Assembly (NCBI GenBank): GCA_022793195.1
Contig: JAAWCJ010000012.1
Span: 1-49,493, forward strand
DNA from: Lachnospiraceae bacterium
GTDB lineage: Bacteria; Bacillota; Clostridia; Lachnospirales; Lachnospiraceae
Reading direction: 5' to 3'
Length of the DNA stretch: 49,493 nt
In this document: positions 23,354 through 32,600 of the stretch, piece after piece
Layout of the letters: each line of letters begins with the position of its first letter
Position numbering within the stretch: the first letter of the stretch is position 1
The notes under the pieces: generated by a model
The model's database searches: none
Told to the model about the DNA's origin: nothing
Seen by the model: only the letters and a program-made list of their open reading frames with translations
Made by a program: the position numbers and the translations under genes

Positions 23354-25310
23354 AAAAAAGCTTGCACGGATGAGAGAGCTGGTTTCCATACTGAGGGAAG
23401 CAGGGAAAGCATACTATCAGGAAAACCGGGAGATCATGGGCAATTATGAATATGACCGGCTGTATGACGAGCTTCTGACCCTGGAGAAAGAGACAGGAAT
23501 TACTTTGTCAAAAAGCCCTACTGTCCAGGTGGGGTATGAGCTCCTGGGAGAGCTTCCCAAAGAAACACATGAAAGCCCGATGCTTTCTTTGGATAAGACA
23601 AAGGAGGCCGGCGCCTTAGCAGAATGGCTGGGTGACAAAGAGGGGCTTCTTTCCTGGAAGCTGGACGGCCTTACCATTGTGCTCACTTACCGGGATGGGC
23701 GGCTTTTTAAGGCTGTCACCAGGGGAAATGGGGAAATTGGGGAAGTCATTACCAACAATGCAAAAGTCTTTGCCAATGTCCCCCTGTCTATTTCCTATAG
23801 GGGGGAATTGGTGCTTCGCGGGGAAGCTGTCATTTCTTATTCTGATTTTTATAAAATCAATGAAGAGCTGGGCGAGGCAGACGCTAAGTATAAAAACCCC
23901 AGGAATCTTTGTAGTGGGTCGGTGCGACAGTTAAATAATGAGGTTACGGCAAAGAGGAACGTGCGGTTTTATGGGTTCTCCCTGGTGAAAGCGGAGGGGG
24001 AAGATTTTGAAAATTCCAGGGAAAAGCAGCTTCTGTGGCTTCGGGAAGAGGGCTTTGATGTAGTAGAGTATAAAAGGGTCAGGCAGGAAACCGTGGTGGA
24101 TGCAGTAAAAGAATTTGCGGGAAAAACGGAGGATAATGACTTGCCTTCCGACGGTCTGGTTTTGACTTTTGATGATATTGCTTACGGACGTTCCCTGGGG
24201 CGGACGGCGAAATTTCCCAGGGATTCCATTGCTTTTAAGTGGGCGGATGAAATCCAGGCCACCCGTCTTTCCTATATTGAGTGGAGCGCATCCCGCACAG
24301 GGCTCATCAATCCAGTGGCAGTTTTTGAGCCGGTGGAGCTGGAGGGAACGACGGTCAGCAGGGCCAGTGTCCACAATGTAAGTATCGTGGAATCCCTTGA
24401 GTTGGGGGAAGGGGATGAGATTACCGTCTACAAAGCCAATATGATTATCCCCCAGATTGCGGAGAACCTGACGAAAAGTGGTTCGGTCAGGATTCCTGAT
24501 GTGTGCCCTGTCTGCGGTGGTCCCACGGAAATCCGCCAGGAAAATGATGTGAAGGCGTTATATTGTATCAATCCGGAATGTCAGGCAAAGAAAATCAAAG
24601 GCTTTTCTTTATTTGTAAGCCGGGACGCCATGAATATCGACGGGCTTTCCGAAGCGACTCTGGAAAAGTTCGTGGACGCCGGATTTGTGCGGGAATTTGC
24701 GGACTTATTCCATCTTGAAAAACATAAGGAGCAGATTCTTTCCATGGACGGGTTTGGTGAAAAGTCTTATGAAAATCTTCAGGCTTCACTGGAGCGGGCG
24801 AAGGATACCACCATGGCAAGATTTATTTACGGCCTCGGAATCGCAGGTATCGGCGCTGCGGGCGCCAGGATTTTAAGTAAGGCTTTTGACTATGATTTTG
24901 AAAAATTCCGCCATGGAAGCAAGGAGGATTTTGAGCAGATAGAGGGAATCGGCCCGGTGATTGCCGACAGTATTTTCAATTATTTTCAGTCGGAGAGAAA
25001 TAACCGGGAGGTGGATCGAATGTTTGAGCTGGTGACGTTTCATGATGAAATGCCATCAGCGGCCACTGAAGTCCTGGGCGGAAAAACATTTGTCATTACC
25101 GGAAAAGTAGAGCGTTTTGCAAACAGGAAAGAGCTGAAAGAGCTGATTGAATCCCTGGGTGGCAAAGTGACAGGCTCCGTGACAGCCAGGACAGATTACC
25201 TTATCAACAATGATGCCATGTCAGGTTCCTCTAAAAATAAAAAAGCAAAAGAACTGGGGATTCCCATTATTACGGAAGAGGAATTTCTTGAACTGACGGA
25301 ACAGGAGTAG
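23343..25310 (+). CDS. ligA: NAD-dependent DNA ligase LigA, divergent active site
   Basis: 655 residues with the full LigA layout. The Ia domain has YYQENREIMGNYEYDRLYDE. The adenylation domain has adenylated Lys106 in KLDGL. Then come an OB fold, a four-Cys zinc finger (CPVC ... CINPEC), helix-hairpin-helix repeats (GIAGIGAAGAR, IEGIGPVIADS) and a C-terminal BRCT (GGKTFVITGKVERFANRKEL). It seals nicks in DNA. Oddities: the residue two before the Lys is Ser instead of the usual Glu (E113 in E. coli), and TRGDG and GEDIT appear as TRGNG and GEVIT. Start 23343 follows AGGGG and overlaps rluF by 11 bp. It may be a second LigA paralogue. Confidence 0.92.
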   Translation: MENEKKLARMRELVSILREAGKAYYQENREIMGNYEYDRLYDELLTLEKETGITLSKSPTVQVGYELLGELPKETHESPMLSLDKTKEAGALAEWLGDKEGLLSWKLDGLTIVLTYRDGRLFKAVTRGNGEIGEVITNNAKVFANVPLSISYRGELVLRGEAVISYSDFYKINEELGEADAKYKNPRNLCSGSVRQLNNEVTAKRNVRFYGFSLVKAEGEDFENSREKQLLWLREEGFDVVEYKRVRQETVVDAVKEFAGKTEDNDLPSDGLVLTFDDIAYGRSLGRTAKFPRDSIAFKWADEIQATRLSYIEWSASRTGLINPVAVFEPVELEGTTVSRASVHNVSIVESLELGEGDEITVYKANMIIPQIAENLTKSGSVRIPDVCPVCGGPTEIRQENDVKALYCINPECQAKKIKGFSLFVSRDAMNIDGLSEATLEKFVDAGFVREFADLFHLEKHKEQILSMDGFGEKSYENLQASLERAKDTTMARFIYGLGIAGIGAAGARILSKAFDYDFEKFRHGSKEDFEQIEGIGPVIADSIFNYFQSERNNREVDRMFELVTFHDEMPSAATEVLGGKTFVITGKVERFANRKELKELIESLGGKVTGSVTARTDYLINNDAMSGSSKNKKAKELGIPIITEEEFLELTEQE

Positions 25311-25313
25311 ATT

Positions 25314-26231
25314 ATGCCGATTAAAGTACAGAATGATTTGCCGGCACGGGCAATTCTTGAGACAGAAAATATTTTTATGATGGATGAGAACCGTGCCGTA
25401 TCCCAGGATATCCGTCCCCTTCAGATTGTGATTTTAAATTTGATGCCGGTGAAGGAAGAGACGGAAACGCAGCTTCTCCGTGCCCTTTCCAATACGCCGA
25501 TTCAGTTGGATATTACGTTTCTTCATATGTCCAGCCACGAGTCTACCCATACGTCTTTAAGTCATCTGAATCAGTTTTACGTGACTTTTGATTCCATCCG
25601 GAGGCAAAAATTTGATGGGATGATTATTACCGGGGCGCCGGTGGAACAGATGGAGTTTGAGGAGGTGGATTACTGGAAGGAGTTGGAAAAGATCATGGCC
25701 TGGAGCGACACCCATGTGACTTCCACAGTCCACATTTGCTGGGGCGCCCAGGCGGGGCTTTATTATCATTATGGGATTCAAAAGCATGAAATGAAGGAAA
25801 AGTTATTCGGAATCTATGAGCAGAGGGTTCTTGACCGTACGGTTCCGCTTGTCCGTGGCTTTGACGATACCTTCCGTGCACCCCATTCCCGCTATACTTA
25901 CGTAAAAAAGGAAGATATTGTGGCATGTCCCGACTTGATGCTTTTGGCAGAGTCCGACGAGGCGGGGGTTTTCCTGGTTCAGAGCCGGGACGGCCGGCGG
26001 ATTTTTGTCATGGGCCACCCGGAATATGACCGCATTACCCTGGACGGTGAATACCGCCGCGATCAGAGCAAGGGCATGGATACGGCTATCCCGAAAAATT
26101 ATTATCCGGGGGACAACCCGGAAAATCGGCCTTGCCTGTCCTGGAGGATGCATGCAAATGCCCTCTACAATAACTGGATTAATTTCTATGTATATCAGGT
26201 GACTCCATATCTTTTGGAAAACGGAGAGTGA
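25314..26231 (+). CDS. metAA: Homoserine O-acetyltransferase (MetA family)
   Basis: 305 residues, full length for the MetA family. The nucleophile Cys142 lies in HICWGAQAG, and His235 and Glu237 lie in VMGHPEYDR. Residue 111 is Glu ([12 protein letters not shown]). In this family Glu there goes with acetyl-CoA use, as in Bacillus cereus, while Gly goes with succinyl-CoA, so the product should be O-acetylhomoserine for methionine synthesis. It starts 3 bp after the ligA stop with AGGAG inside ligA's last codons. No S-box or T-box fits in that gap, so any methionine control must act on the longer operon or elsewhere. Confidence 0.93.
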   Translation: MPIKVQNDLPARAILETENIFMMDENRAVSQDIRPLQIVILNLMPVKEETETQLLRALSNTPIQLDITFLHMSSHESTHTSLSHLNQFYVTFDSIRRQKFDGMIITGAPVEQMEFEEVDYWKELEKIMAWSDTHVTSTVHICWGAQAGLYYHYGIQKHEMKEKLFGIYEQRVLDRTVPLVRGFDDTFRAPHSRYTYVKKEDIVACPDLMLLAESDEAGVFLVQSRDGRRIFVMGHPEYDRITLDGEYRRDQSKGMDTAIPKNYYPGDNPENRPCLSWRMHANALYNNWINFYVYQVTPYLLENGE

Positions 26232-26415
26232 CAGGAGTTTCTTTCACATGCTTTTTTCGACAAATTGTGATGTTTTTCTTGCGGGACTTTGGCTTTTGTG
26301 ATATTCTAGAAAAAGGAGCGTTGTAGAATAACAGAATGTTTTACATTTTGCAACAGCTTCACCATCAGTTTTTGTTGCTTTTAAGGTATGGGTTTTTCCA
26401 TAAGGAGGTATGGAT

Positions 26416-26595
26416 ATGTTGGAAAAACAGGACCTGTACGCAATCGCAGAGCTGATTGACGGCCGGATGGACAGAACACTTCAGGAAATGGACAAGAGAT
26501 TCCAGGCGTTTTCTGTGGCCATAGATCAAAAGATGGACAAAAGATTCCAGGAGCTTTCCGGAGCCATTTTTGGAGCATGGCTGGAAAGTACATAA
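26416..26595 (+). CDS. Small coiled-coil protein
   Basis: About 59 residues starting MLEKQDLYAIAELIDGRM. AAGGAGG (26402-26408) fits ATG 26416 (7 nt); an ATG at 26410 is too close. It has repeated MDKRFQ units (EMDKRFQAFSV, KMDKRFQELSG) that form a short coiled coil, and ends GAWLEST. It resembles truncated phage-type or Tgl-type coiled-coil proteins, but no function can be assigned. A strong terminator follows immediately, which supports a real gene. Confidence 0.6.
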   Translation: MLEKQDLYAIAELIDGRMDRTLQEMDKRFQAFSVAIDQKMDKRFQELSGAIFGAWLEST

Positions 26596-26604
26596 GAGAA
26601 AATG

Positions 26605-26634
26605 CAGCCGGGGCGGTTTGCCCCGGCTGTTTTT
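26605..26634 (+). terminator. Rho-independent terminator
   Basis: CAGCCGGGGC (26605-26614) pairs with GCCCCGGCTG (26620-26629) around GGTTT, followed by TTTTT. It ends the small coiled-coil gene's transcript. Confidence 0.85.
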
Positions 26635-26709
26635 GGGGTGGCATATCCTTCGATTCCTGTTCATAGAATGTCTTAATTAAAAAACGGACAGGCTGAGGGA
26701 GGAAAAGCC

Positions 26710-27549
26710 ATGAGAAATAACACCGGAATTGTAAATGTGCCGCTTTTGCGGCTGAAAGAGCGTCCCCTTGAGGAAGTGCAGACAGTGGATGAAGTGCTTT
26801 ATGGAATGGAGGTACTCATTCGGGAAAAAACGGCAAAAGGAAGCTGGGCGGCTGTGGAAACGGCATACGGCTATCAGGGCTATGTGAAAACGGAGGGGCT
26901 GGAATGTCATGAATGGAGCATACGGAAATGGCAAAAACTGCCCAAGTATGTGGTGTGTTCCCCATCCGCAGATGTGTATGAGATGCCCGGATACCAAAAT
27001 CCGTTTTTATTTACGCTTCCTAAAGGCAGCATCGTAGCGGCTGCACCTGGCGAAGGGCAGGCGGGGTGGAGGCTTGTCCGCCTCATCGATGGCAGGGGAG
27101 CCTATATGCGGGCGGCACAGATCCGCCCCCTTCCTGAAACCCATTATTCCATTAAACAGGAAGAAGAAGCTTTGAGGAAAAGCCTGGTACAGACAGCCCT
27201 TTCTTATTTGCATACCCCGTACCGGTGGGGAGGGAAAACACCATGGGGGATTGACTGCTCCGGGCTTTGCTCCATGGTCTACCTGCTCCATGGGATTTAT
27301 ATTTACCGGGATTCCAAAATCAAGGAAGGATATCCGGTAAAAGAAATTCCCGTATGCAGCATAAAACCGGGAGATCTTTTATACTTTCCCGGCCATATGG
27401 CCCTTTATATCGGAGGGCTCCAGTATGTCCATGCCACCGGAAAAATGGGACAGGACAGCGTAGTGGTGAACAGCCTGAACCATACGGCGGAAAATTACAG
27501 AAACGATTTGGCGGCTACCGTGACGGCAGCAGGCACAGTTTTTGCTTAG
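26710..27549 (+). CDS. NlpC/P60 cysteine peptidase with SH3-like domains
   Basis: 279 residues, no signal peptide. The N-terminal half holds two SH3-like modules (VPLLRLKERPLEEVQTVDEV..., VVCSPSADVYEMPGYQNP). The C-terminal half is NlpC/P60: Cys in WGIDCSGLCSMVYLL, His in FPGHMALYIGG, and a third polar residue in YVHATGK. The architecture resembles YkfC-type gamma-D-glutamyl-L-diamino acid endopeptidases that trim muropeptides. Absence of a secretion signal suggests recycling of imported murein peptides in the cytosol. The gene stands alone between two terminators. Confidence 0.9.
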   Translation: MRNNTGIVNVPLLRLKERPLEEVQTVDEVLYGMEVLIREKTAKGSWAAVETAYGYQGYVKTEGLECHEWSIRKWQKLPKYVVCSPSADVYEMPGYQNPFLFTLPKGSIVAAAPGEGQAGWRLVRLIDGRGAYMRAAQIRPLPETHYSIKQEEEALRKSLVQTALSYLHTPYRWGGKTPWGIDCSGLCSMVYLLHGIYIYRDSKIKEGYPVKEIPVCSIKPGDLLYFPGHMALYIGGLQYVHATGKMGQDSVVVNSLNHTAENYRNDLAATVTAAGTVFA

Positions 27550-27555
27550 GATTAT

Positions 27556-27600
27556 AAAAAGGACTGGGGGTTGTGATGATTAAAACCCCCGGTCCTTTTT
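27556..27600 (+). terminator. Rho-independent terminator
   Basis: AAAAAGGACTGGGGGTT pairs with AACCCCCGGTCCTTTTT (ending 27600). The arms are symmetric A/T-flanked, so it could work in both directions, but only the NlpC/P60 gene ends here. Confidence 0.85.
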
Positions 27601-27647
27601 ATATCGAATCTAAATAGGAAATTATTCTAAACAAAGTATAAAGTACA

Positions 27648-27675
27648 TTGACTTTCCGTAAAATCTTATTATAAT
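27648..27675 (+). promoter_or_regulatory. Promoter and likely MarR operator
   Basis: TTGACT (27648-27653) and TATAAT (27670-27675) are 16 nt apart. Just downstream, around 27682-27712, GTTAATGATTTACC and GGTTAATTAC form repeated GTTAAT half-sites between promoter and gene, a plausible MarR autorepression site. Confidence 0.55.
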
Positions 27676-27727
27676 AATTTTTTGAGTTAATGATTTACCT
27701 GGTTAATTACTTCAGGTGGAGGGTGAG

Positions 27728-28189
27728 ATGGAGATGGATGCCGTATGCAGGCTTGGGCACAATTTTTTTGAACAGATTGAACGGCTTCACCGAATGATTT
27801 GTATGCAGAAAATGTTTTTGAAGTTAAGTCCGGCGGAAATGATGATGTTAATCCAGGTGGAGCATTGTTTGGAAGAAAACCCGAAAGGGCAAGGTGTGAA
27901 GCCGTCACAGCTGACTGCAGGGGGGATGTTAAGCAAACCCGCCGTATCAAAAATGCTGGGGAACTTGGAAGAGAAAGGTTATCTCATGCGGACTGCGTCA
28001 AAGCGGGACAGACGGGTGGTTTATGTGAATTTGACAAAGCTTGGGACAGAAAGGCTGAAGGAGGAGAGAGAATACCGGGACAATAAAATAAAAAATATCA
28101 TAAACTGCATGGGGAGAGAACAGATGAAGCTGCTTTCAGAATTGATGGAAGAATTTCTTGCTTGTGCTAAAAAGGAGCTGACAAAATGA
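27728..28189 (+). CDS. MarR-family transcriptional regulator
   Basis: About 153 residues from ATG 27728 (GGAGG 5 nt upstream; a GTG further up overlaps that site). The winged helix includes VKPSQLTAGGMLSKPAVSKM and LGNLEEKGYLMRTASKRDRR, with the wing motif KRDRRVVYVNLT. MarR proteins usually repress a neighbouring efflux operon and release DNA on ligand binding. The next two genes, 80 bp downstream, are a drug-exporter pair, so autoregulated control of that operon is the natural reading. Confidence 0.88.
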   Translation: MEMDAVCRLGHNFFEQIERLHRMICMQKMFLKLSPAEMMMLIQVEHCLEENPKGQGVKPSQLTAGGMLSKPAVSKMLGNLEEKGYLMRTASKRDRRVVYVNLTKLGTERLKEEREYRDNKIKNIINCMGREQMKLLSELMEEFLACAKKELTK

Positions 28190-28271
28190 CAGAAGGAGGA
28201 AAGGGGTTAAAATGAAGTTCTAAGAGACGGAAAAGAGAGACATACAGGAGACTAAAGGAGAACGACAAATT

Positions 28272-30470
28272 ATGATAAAGATTTTGAAATATCTCAGGCA
28301 ATCGGCAGGTTGGGCATTTCTGATTCTGGCGCTTTTATGTCTGCAGGCATACTGCGATTTATCACTTCCACAGTATACCTCGGATATTGTTGATACTGGT
28401 ATTCAGCAGGGTGGAATTTCCCATACGGCGCCGGACGTTATCCGGCAGTCTGAGATGGAAAAACTGCTCCTTTTTCTGGAAGAAGGAGAAGGGCAGACTG
28501 TGGAAAATTCTTATTCTCTGATTTCCGGAGAAAATTTTTCCGAAAAAGAATATGGACAATATGAAAAACAGTATCCGGCCATGGAAAAAGAGCCGCTGAT
28601 CCTAAAAAATAATTTATCCCCGGAGGCAGAAGAAGAACTGGATGGGATTTTAAGCAGGGCAGAAGTTCTTCTGACGGCCGTGGACCGGATGGGAATTGAT
28701 GTATCTGCCCTTCCACAGGAAAAGGTGGATGAAATTGCCGGAGAAATAGAAAGCCAGACGGCAGCCCTTTCAGATTCCATTTTAAGCCAGATGGGAATTT
28801 CTTATGTAAAAGGAGAATATGAAGCCATTGGCATCAATACGGCCAAAAAGCAGACAGATTACCTGTTTCTGGCTGGCGCCAAAATGCTTGGGATTGCACT
28901 TCTTTCCATGGCCGCCAATGTGCTGGTATGCCTCATCGCTTCCCGGGTAGCTGCCGGTATTGGATTAAGGCTCCGGGGACAGGTGTTCCAAAAAGTGATT
29001 TCCTTTTCCGGTGGGGAGATGGACCGGTTTTCCACATCCTCTTTGATTACCAGAAGTACCAATGATATCCAACAGGTACAATTAGTGACAGTGTTGTTGC
29101 TTAGAATGGTATTATATGCGCCTATCATCGGTATCGGAGGGCTGTTTAAGGTGATTCGTTCGGAAGCCTCGATGGCATGGATTATCGGGGTGGCCGTGCT
29201 GGCGGTGAGCCTCTTAGTCATCCTTTTAATGGTGGTGGCCATGCCCAGGTTTAAGCTTATGCAGAAGCTGGTGGACCGTGTCAACCTGGTGGCCAGGGAA
29301 ATTTTGACAGGGCTTCCTGTTATCCGTGCATTCAGCAGAGAAAAACATGAAGAGGAGCGGTTTGACGGGGCGAACAGAGATTTGACAAAAACGATGCTTT
29401 TTACCAACAGATGTATGTCCTTTATGATGCCTGCCATGATGTTTATTATGAATGGCATCACGGTTTTAATTCTCTGGACCGGCGCCCATGGAATCGATGC
29501 AGGAAACCTCCAGGTGGGGGACATGATGGCTTTTATTACTTATACTATGCAGATTGTCATGGCCTTCCTGATGATTACCATGGTATCCATTATGCTTCCA
29601 AGGGCTGCTGTGGCTGCCGGCAGAATTGATGAAGTATTGACGACGGAGATTTCCATACATGAAAAATCATCGCCGAAAAAGCTTCCTGAGACAGCAAAAG
29701 GCGTTGTGGAATTTAATCACGTGTCGTTCCGGTATCCCGGAGCTGAAAACGACGTGCTCCATGATATCACCTTTACGGCAAGGCCGGGAGAGACGACAGC
29801 GTTCATCGGCAGTACCGGAAGCGGAAAATCCACATTGGTGAATTTGCTTCCCAGGCTGTATGATGTGACAGAAGGGGAAGTTACGGTGGATGGCATCGAT
29901 GTGCGGGAGCTTTCTTTAAAAGAGCTGCGGGAACAGATTGGCTTCGTGCCCCAGAAAGGAGTCCTTTTTTCCGGCACCATTGCCTCTAATCTGCGGTTTG
30001 GAAAAAGGGATGCCAGCGATGAACAGCTTAAGGCGGCGGCAAATGTTTCTCAGGCAGCAGATTTTGTGGAAGAGAAACCGGAGAAATATGAAAGCCATAT
30101 TGCCCAGGGCGGCGCCAATGTATCCGGGGGACAGAAGCAGAGACTTTCCATTGCACGGGCGGTGGTAAAGGATCCCCATATTTATGTATTTGACGACAGC
30201 TTTTCTGCCCTGGATTTTAAGACAGATTCTGCTTTGCGCAGAGCATTAAACGAATATGCTGCGGAAAGCACGAAGTTGGTGGTGGCCCAGAGAGTCAGTA
30301 CGATTCTCCATGCAGAGCAGATCATTGTACTGGATGAGGGACGTATTGTGGGAAAGGGAACTCACGGAGAGCTTTTGGAAACTTGTGAAGTTTACAGGCA
30401 AATTGCGAAATCACAGCTTTCAGAGGAAGAGCTTAGGTCTTCAAAAAAGGAGGAATTTGGACATGAGTGA
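28272..30470 (+). CDS. ABC exporter subunit with degenerate ATPase site (BmrC/LmrC-like)
   Basis: 732 residues: a six-helix transmembrane domain and C-terminal ATPase. Walker A is GSTGSGKST, the signature is VSGGQKQR, and Walker B ends IYVFDD. The residue that is normally the catalytic Glu is Asp here. That is typical of the non-hydrolysing half of heterodimeric exporters such as BmrCD, LmrCD and TM287/288. Between helices 1 and 2 is an insertion of about 150 residues (after GIQQGGISHTAPD, up to ITKQTD-like sequence at about 195), predicted outside the cell. It overlaps the partner gene by 8 bp. Confidence 0.92.
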   Translation: MIKILKYLRQSAGWAFLILALLCLQAYCDLSLPQYTSDIVDTGIQQGGISHTAPDVIRQSEMEKLLLFLEEGEGQTVENSYSLISGENFSEKEYGQYEKQYPAMEKEPLILKNNLSPEAEEELDGILSRAEVLLTAVDRMGIDVSALPQEKVDEIAGEIESQTAALSDSILSQMGISYVKGEYEAIGINTAKKQTDYLFLAGAKMLGIALLSMAANVLVCLIASRVAAGIGLRLRGQVFQKVISFSGGEMDRFSTSSLITRSTNDIQQVQLVTVLLLRMVLYAPIIGIGGLFKVIRSEASMAWIIGVAVLAVSLLVILLMVVAMPRFKLMQKLVDRVNLVAREILTGLPVIRAFSREKHEEERFDGANRDLTKTMLFTNRCMSFMMPAMMFIMNGITVLILWTGAHGIDAGNLQVGDMMAFITYTMQIVMAFLMITMVSIMLPRAAVAAGRIDEVLTTEISIHEKSSPKKLPETAKGVVEFNHVSFRYPGAENDVLHDITFTARPGETTAFIGSTGSGKSTLVNLLPRLYDVTEGEVTVDGIDVRELSLKELREQIGFVPQKGVLFSGTIASNLRFGKRDASDEQLKAAANVSQAADFVEEKPEKYESHIAQGGANVSGGQKQRLSIARAVVKDPHIYVFDDSFSALDFKTDSALRRALNEYAAESTKLVVAQRVSTILHAEQIIVLDEGRIVGKGTHGELLETCEVYRQIAKSQLSEEELRSSKKEEFGHE

Positions 30471-32334
30471 CGGGACAGAAAAAACTCCGAAAAGTACAAA
30501 TCAGAAAATAGCGGCGCCCCGGATGGGGCATGGAAGGATGGGGGGCCAAGGAGGCGGAGAAAAGGCCAGGGATTTCGGAAAAACCATGAAGAAGCTGATT
30601 TCCTATATGGGGCGATACAAATGGGGAATCCTGACGGTTTTAATTTTTGCCGTGGGCAGTACGGTGTTCAATGTCATTGGGCCGAAAATTTTAGGACAGG
30701 CGACGACGAAGATTTTTAACGGGCTTGCAGACAAGCTTTCGGGAGGGGCAGGTATTGATTTTTCCGGTATTGGGAGGATTCTGCTTATCCTTCTTGTCCT
30801 TTATGGAATCAGCGCCTTATGCAGTTTTATCCAGAGTTTTACCATGACCACTATTTCCCAAAAGGTCAGCTTCCGTATGAGGAAAGAAATGTCGGAAAAG
30901 ATCAACCGGCTACCCATGAATTATTACGACACCAGGACCTATGGGGAGGTGCTTTCCAGGATTACCAATGATGTGGATACCCTGGGACAAAGCCTGAATC
31001 AGAGTGTGACCCAGATGATTACTTCCATTACTATGATCATCGGCGTCTTTATTATGATGCTTTCCATCAGCCCTTTGATGACGGTGATTGCACTTTTAAT
31101 CCTTCCTGTTTCCATGGGCCTTATTTCCTTTATTATTAAACGTTCCCAGAAATTTTTCCGCCAGCAGCAGGAATATCTGGGGCGCATCAACGGCCAGGTG
31201 GAAGAAAACTATGGCGGCCATACGGTTATTAAGGTGTTTAACCGGGAAGATGAGGTTTTGCGGGAATTTAATGAAACAAATGAAATGCTTTACCAATCGG
31301 GATGGAAGTCTCAGTTTTTTTCCGGTATGATGCAGCCTGTCATGCAGTTTGTGGGAAATCTGGGTTATGTGGCAGTGGCCATTGTGGGAAGTTTTCTGAC
31401 CATACGGGGGACAATCCAGGTGGGCGACATCCAGTCCTTTATCCAATATGTGCGGAATTTTACCCAGCCCATCACCCAGCTTGCCCAGGTTTCCAACCTT
31501 TTGCAGTCCACGGCAGCAGCTGCAGAACGCGTTTTTGATTTTCTGGAAGAGGGAGAGGAAGACCAGAATGTAGAAAATCCGGCTTCCCTCGAAGGGATTG
31601 AAGGAAATGTGACCTTTGATCATGTGAAATTTGGTTATCGCCCTGATAAAATCATTATCAATGATTTCAGTGCGGAGATTTCGGCAGGAAAGAAGATTGC
31701 CATTGTTGGTCCCACGGGAGCCGGAAAGACCACTCTGGTAAAACTTCTCATGCGGTTTTATGACGTGAACGGCGGCGCCATCCGTATTGACGGGAAAGAT
31801 ATCCGTTCTTTTAACAGAAGTGAGCTGAGAGAGCTTTTTGGAATGGTGCTTCAGGATACCTGGCTTTTCAAAGGCTCCATTATGGAAAATATCCGTTACG
31901 GAAAATTGGATGCTTCCGACGATGAAGTCATTGCTGCGGCAAAGGCCGCCCATGCCCATCATTTCATTTCCACCCTTCCGGATGGATACGACCTGGAACT
32001 CAATGAAGAGGCAGGCAATGTTTCCCAGGGCCAGAAGCAGCTTCTGACCATTGCCAGGGCCATCCTGGCAGACAATAAAATCCTGATTTTGGACGAGGCT
32101 ACCAGTTCTGTGGATACAAGAACGGAAGAACGGATCCAGAAAGCGATGGACAACTTGATGCGGGGGCGTACCAGCTTTGTTATCGCCCACAGGCTCTCTA
32201 CCATACGGGACGCTGATTTGATCCTTGTGATGAAAGACGGCGATATCATTGAGCAGGGAACCCACGAGGAACTGCTTGAAAAACAGGGCTTTTACGCAGA
32301 ACTTTACAACAGCCAGTTTGAGAGGACTGCATAA
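30463..32334 (+). CDS. ABC exporter subunit with canonical ATPase site (BmrD/LmrD-like)
   Basis: 623 residues from ATG 30463, with AAGGAGG inside the previous gene. A glycine-rich cytoplasmic lead (RMGHGRMGGQGGG) precedes the transmembrane domain. The ATPase has Walker A GPTGAGKTT, signature VSQGQKQLL and Walker B ILILDEATSS with the catalytic Glu. As partner of the preceding subunit it forms a heterodimeric multidrug or peptide exporter. The LSGGQ-type motif is altered (VSQGQ), also common in these pairs. The stop codon lies inside the left arm of the palindromic element that follows. Confidence 0.92.
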   Translation: MSDGTEKTPKSTNQKIAAPRMGHGRMGGQGGGEKARDFGKTMKKLISYMGRYKWGILTVLIFAVGSTVFNVIGPKILGQATTKIFNGLADKLSGGAGIDFSGIGRILLILLVLYGISALCSFIQSFTMTTISQKVSFRMRKEMSEKINRLPMNYYDTRTYGEVLSRITNDVDTLGQSLNQSVTQMITSITMIIGVFIMMLSISPLMTVIALLILPVSMGLISFIIKRSQKFFRQQQEYLGRINGQVEENYGGHTVIKVFNREDEVLREFNETNEMLYQSGWKSQFFSGMMQPVMQFVGNLGYVAVAIVGSFLTIRGTIQVGDIQSFIQYVRNFTQPITQLAQVSNLLQSTAAAAERVFDFLEEGEEDQNVENPASLEGIEGNVTFDHVKFGYRPDKIIINDFSAEISAGKKIAIVGPTGAGKTTLVKLLMRFYDVNGGAIRIDGKDIRSFNRSELRELFGMVLQDTWLFKGSIMENIRYGKLDASDDEVIAAAKAAHAHHFISTLPDGYDLELNEEAGNVSQGQKQLLTIARAILADNKILILDEATSSVDTRTEERIQKAMDNLMRGRTSFVIAHRLSTIRDADLILVMKDGDIIEQGTHEELLEKQGFYAELYNSQFERTA

Positions 32335-32600
32335 AATCTGCCTGTACATCCTGATACAGACCAGGAAGGAGAGACGGGGGAATGGCAAACTCTGAAAGGG
32401 CATATTTAGGGGCATTTTGAGCGGAGGTGAAATCCACTGCTTACGCAGACTTAGGCGCGGCGGTTTCCCGGCGCGTCTTAGCCGCAGTTGGCAGTTAGTT
32501 CACCGCAGCGTAAGCCCCGGGCCCGCTCAGAGTTTGCCATTCCCCCGTCTCTCCTTTCTAGTGTTGATTCAGGACGTACAGACAGGATTTTTATGCAGTC
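32327..32600. mobile_element. MITE-like palindromic element between convergent genes
   Basis: The arms pair over about 60 bp. The inner block GAGAGACGGGGGAATGGCAA, continuing ACTCTGA (to 32395), is perfectly inverted at 32527-32554. Outer parts (CTGTACaTCCTGA and GACTGCATAAAA) are inverted near 32570-32600 with small differences. The centre has further stems (CTTACGC with GCGTAAG; CGCGgCGG with CCCGGCGCG). No gene fits. The outermost arm includes the last codons and stop of the exporter gene and abuts the stop of the DUF4397 gene. A miniature inverted-repeat element is the best reading. Confidence 0.65.

Noticed and set aside
25300..25320. SAM or T-box control directly before metA
   Set aside because: Only 3 bp separate ligA and metA, so no riboswitch fits.
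31096..32415. 439-codon open frame on the minus strand over the second exporter gene
   Set aside because: Antisense shadow crossing into the palindromic element; the plus-strand exporter has all motifs.
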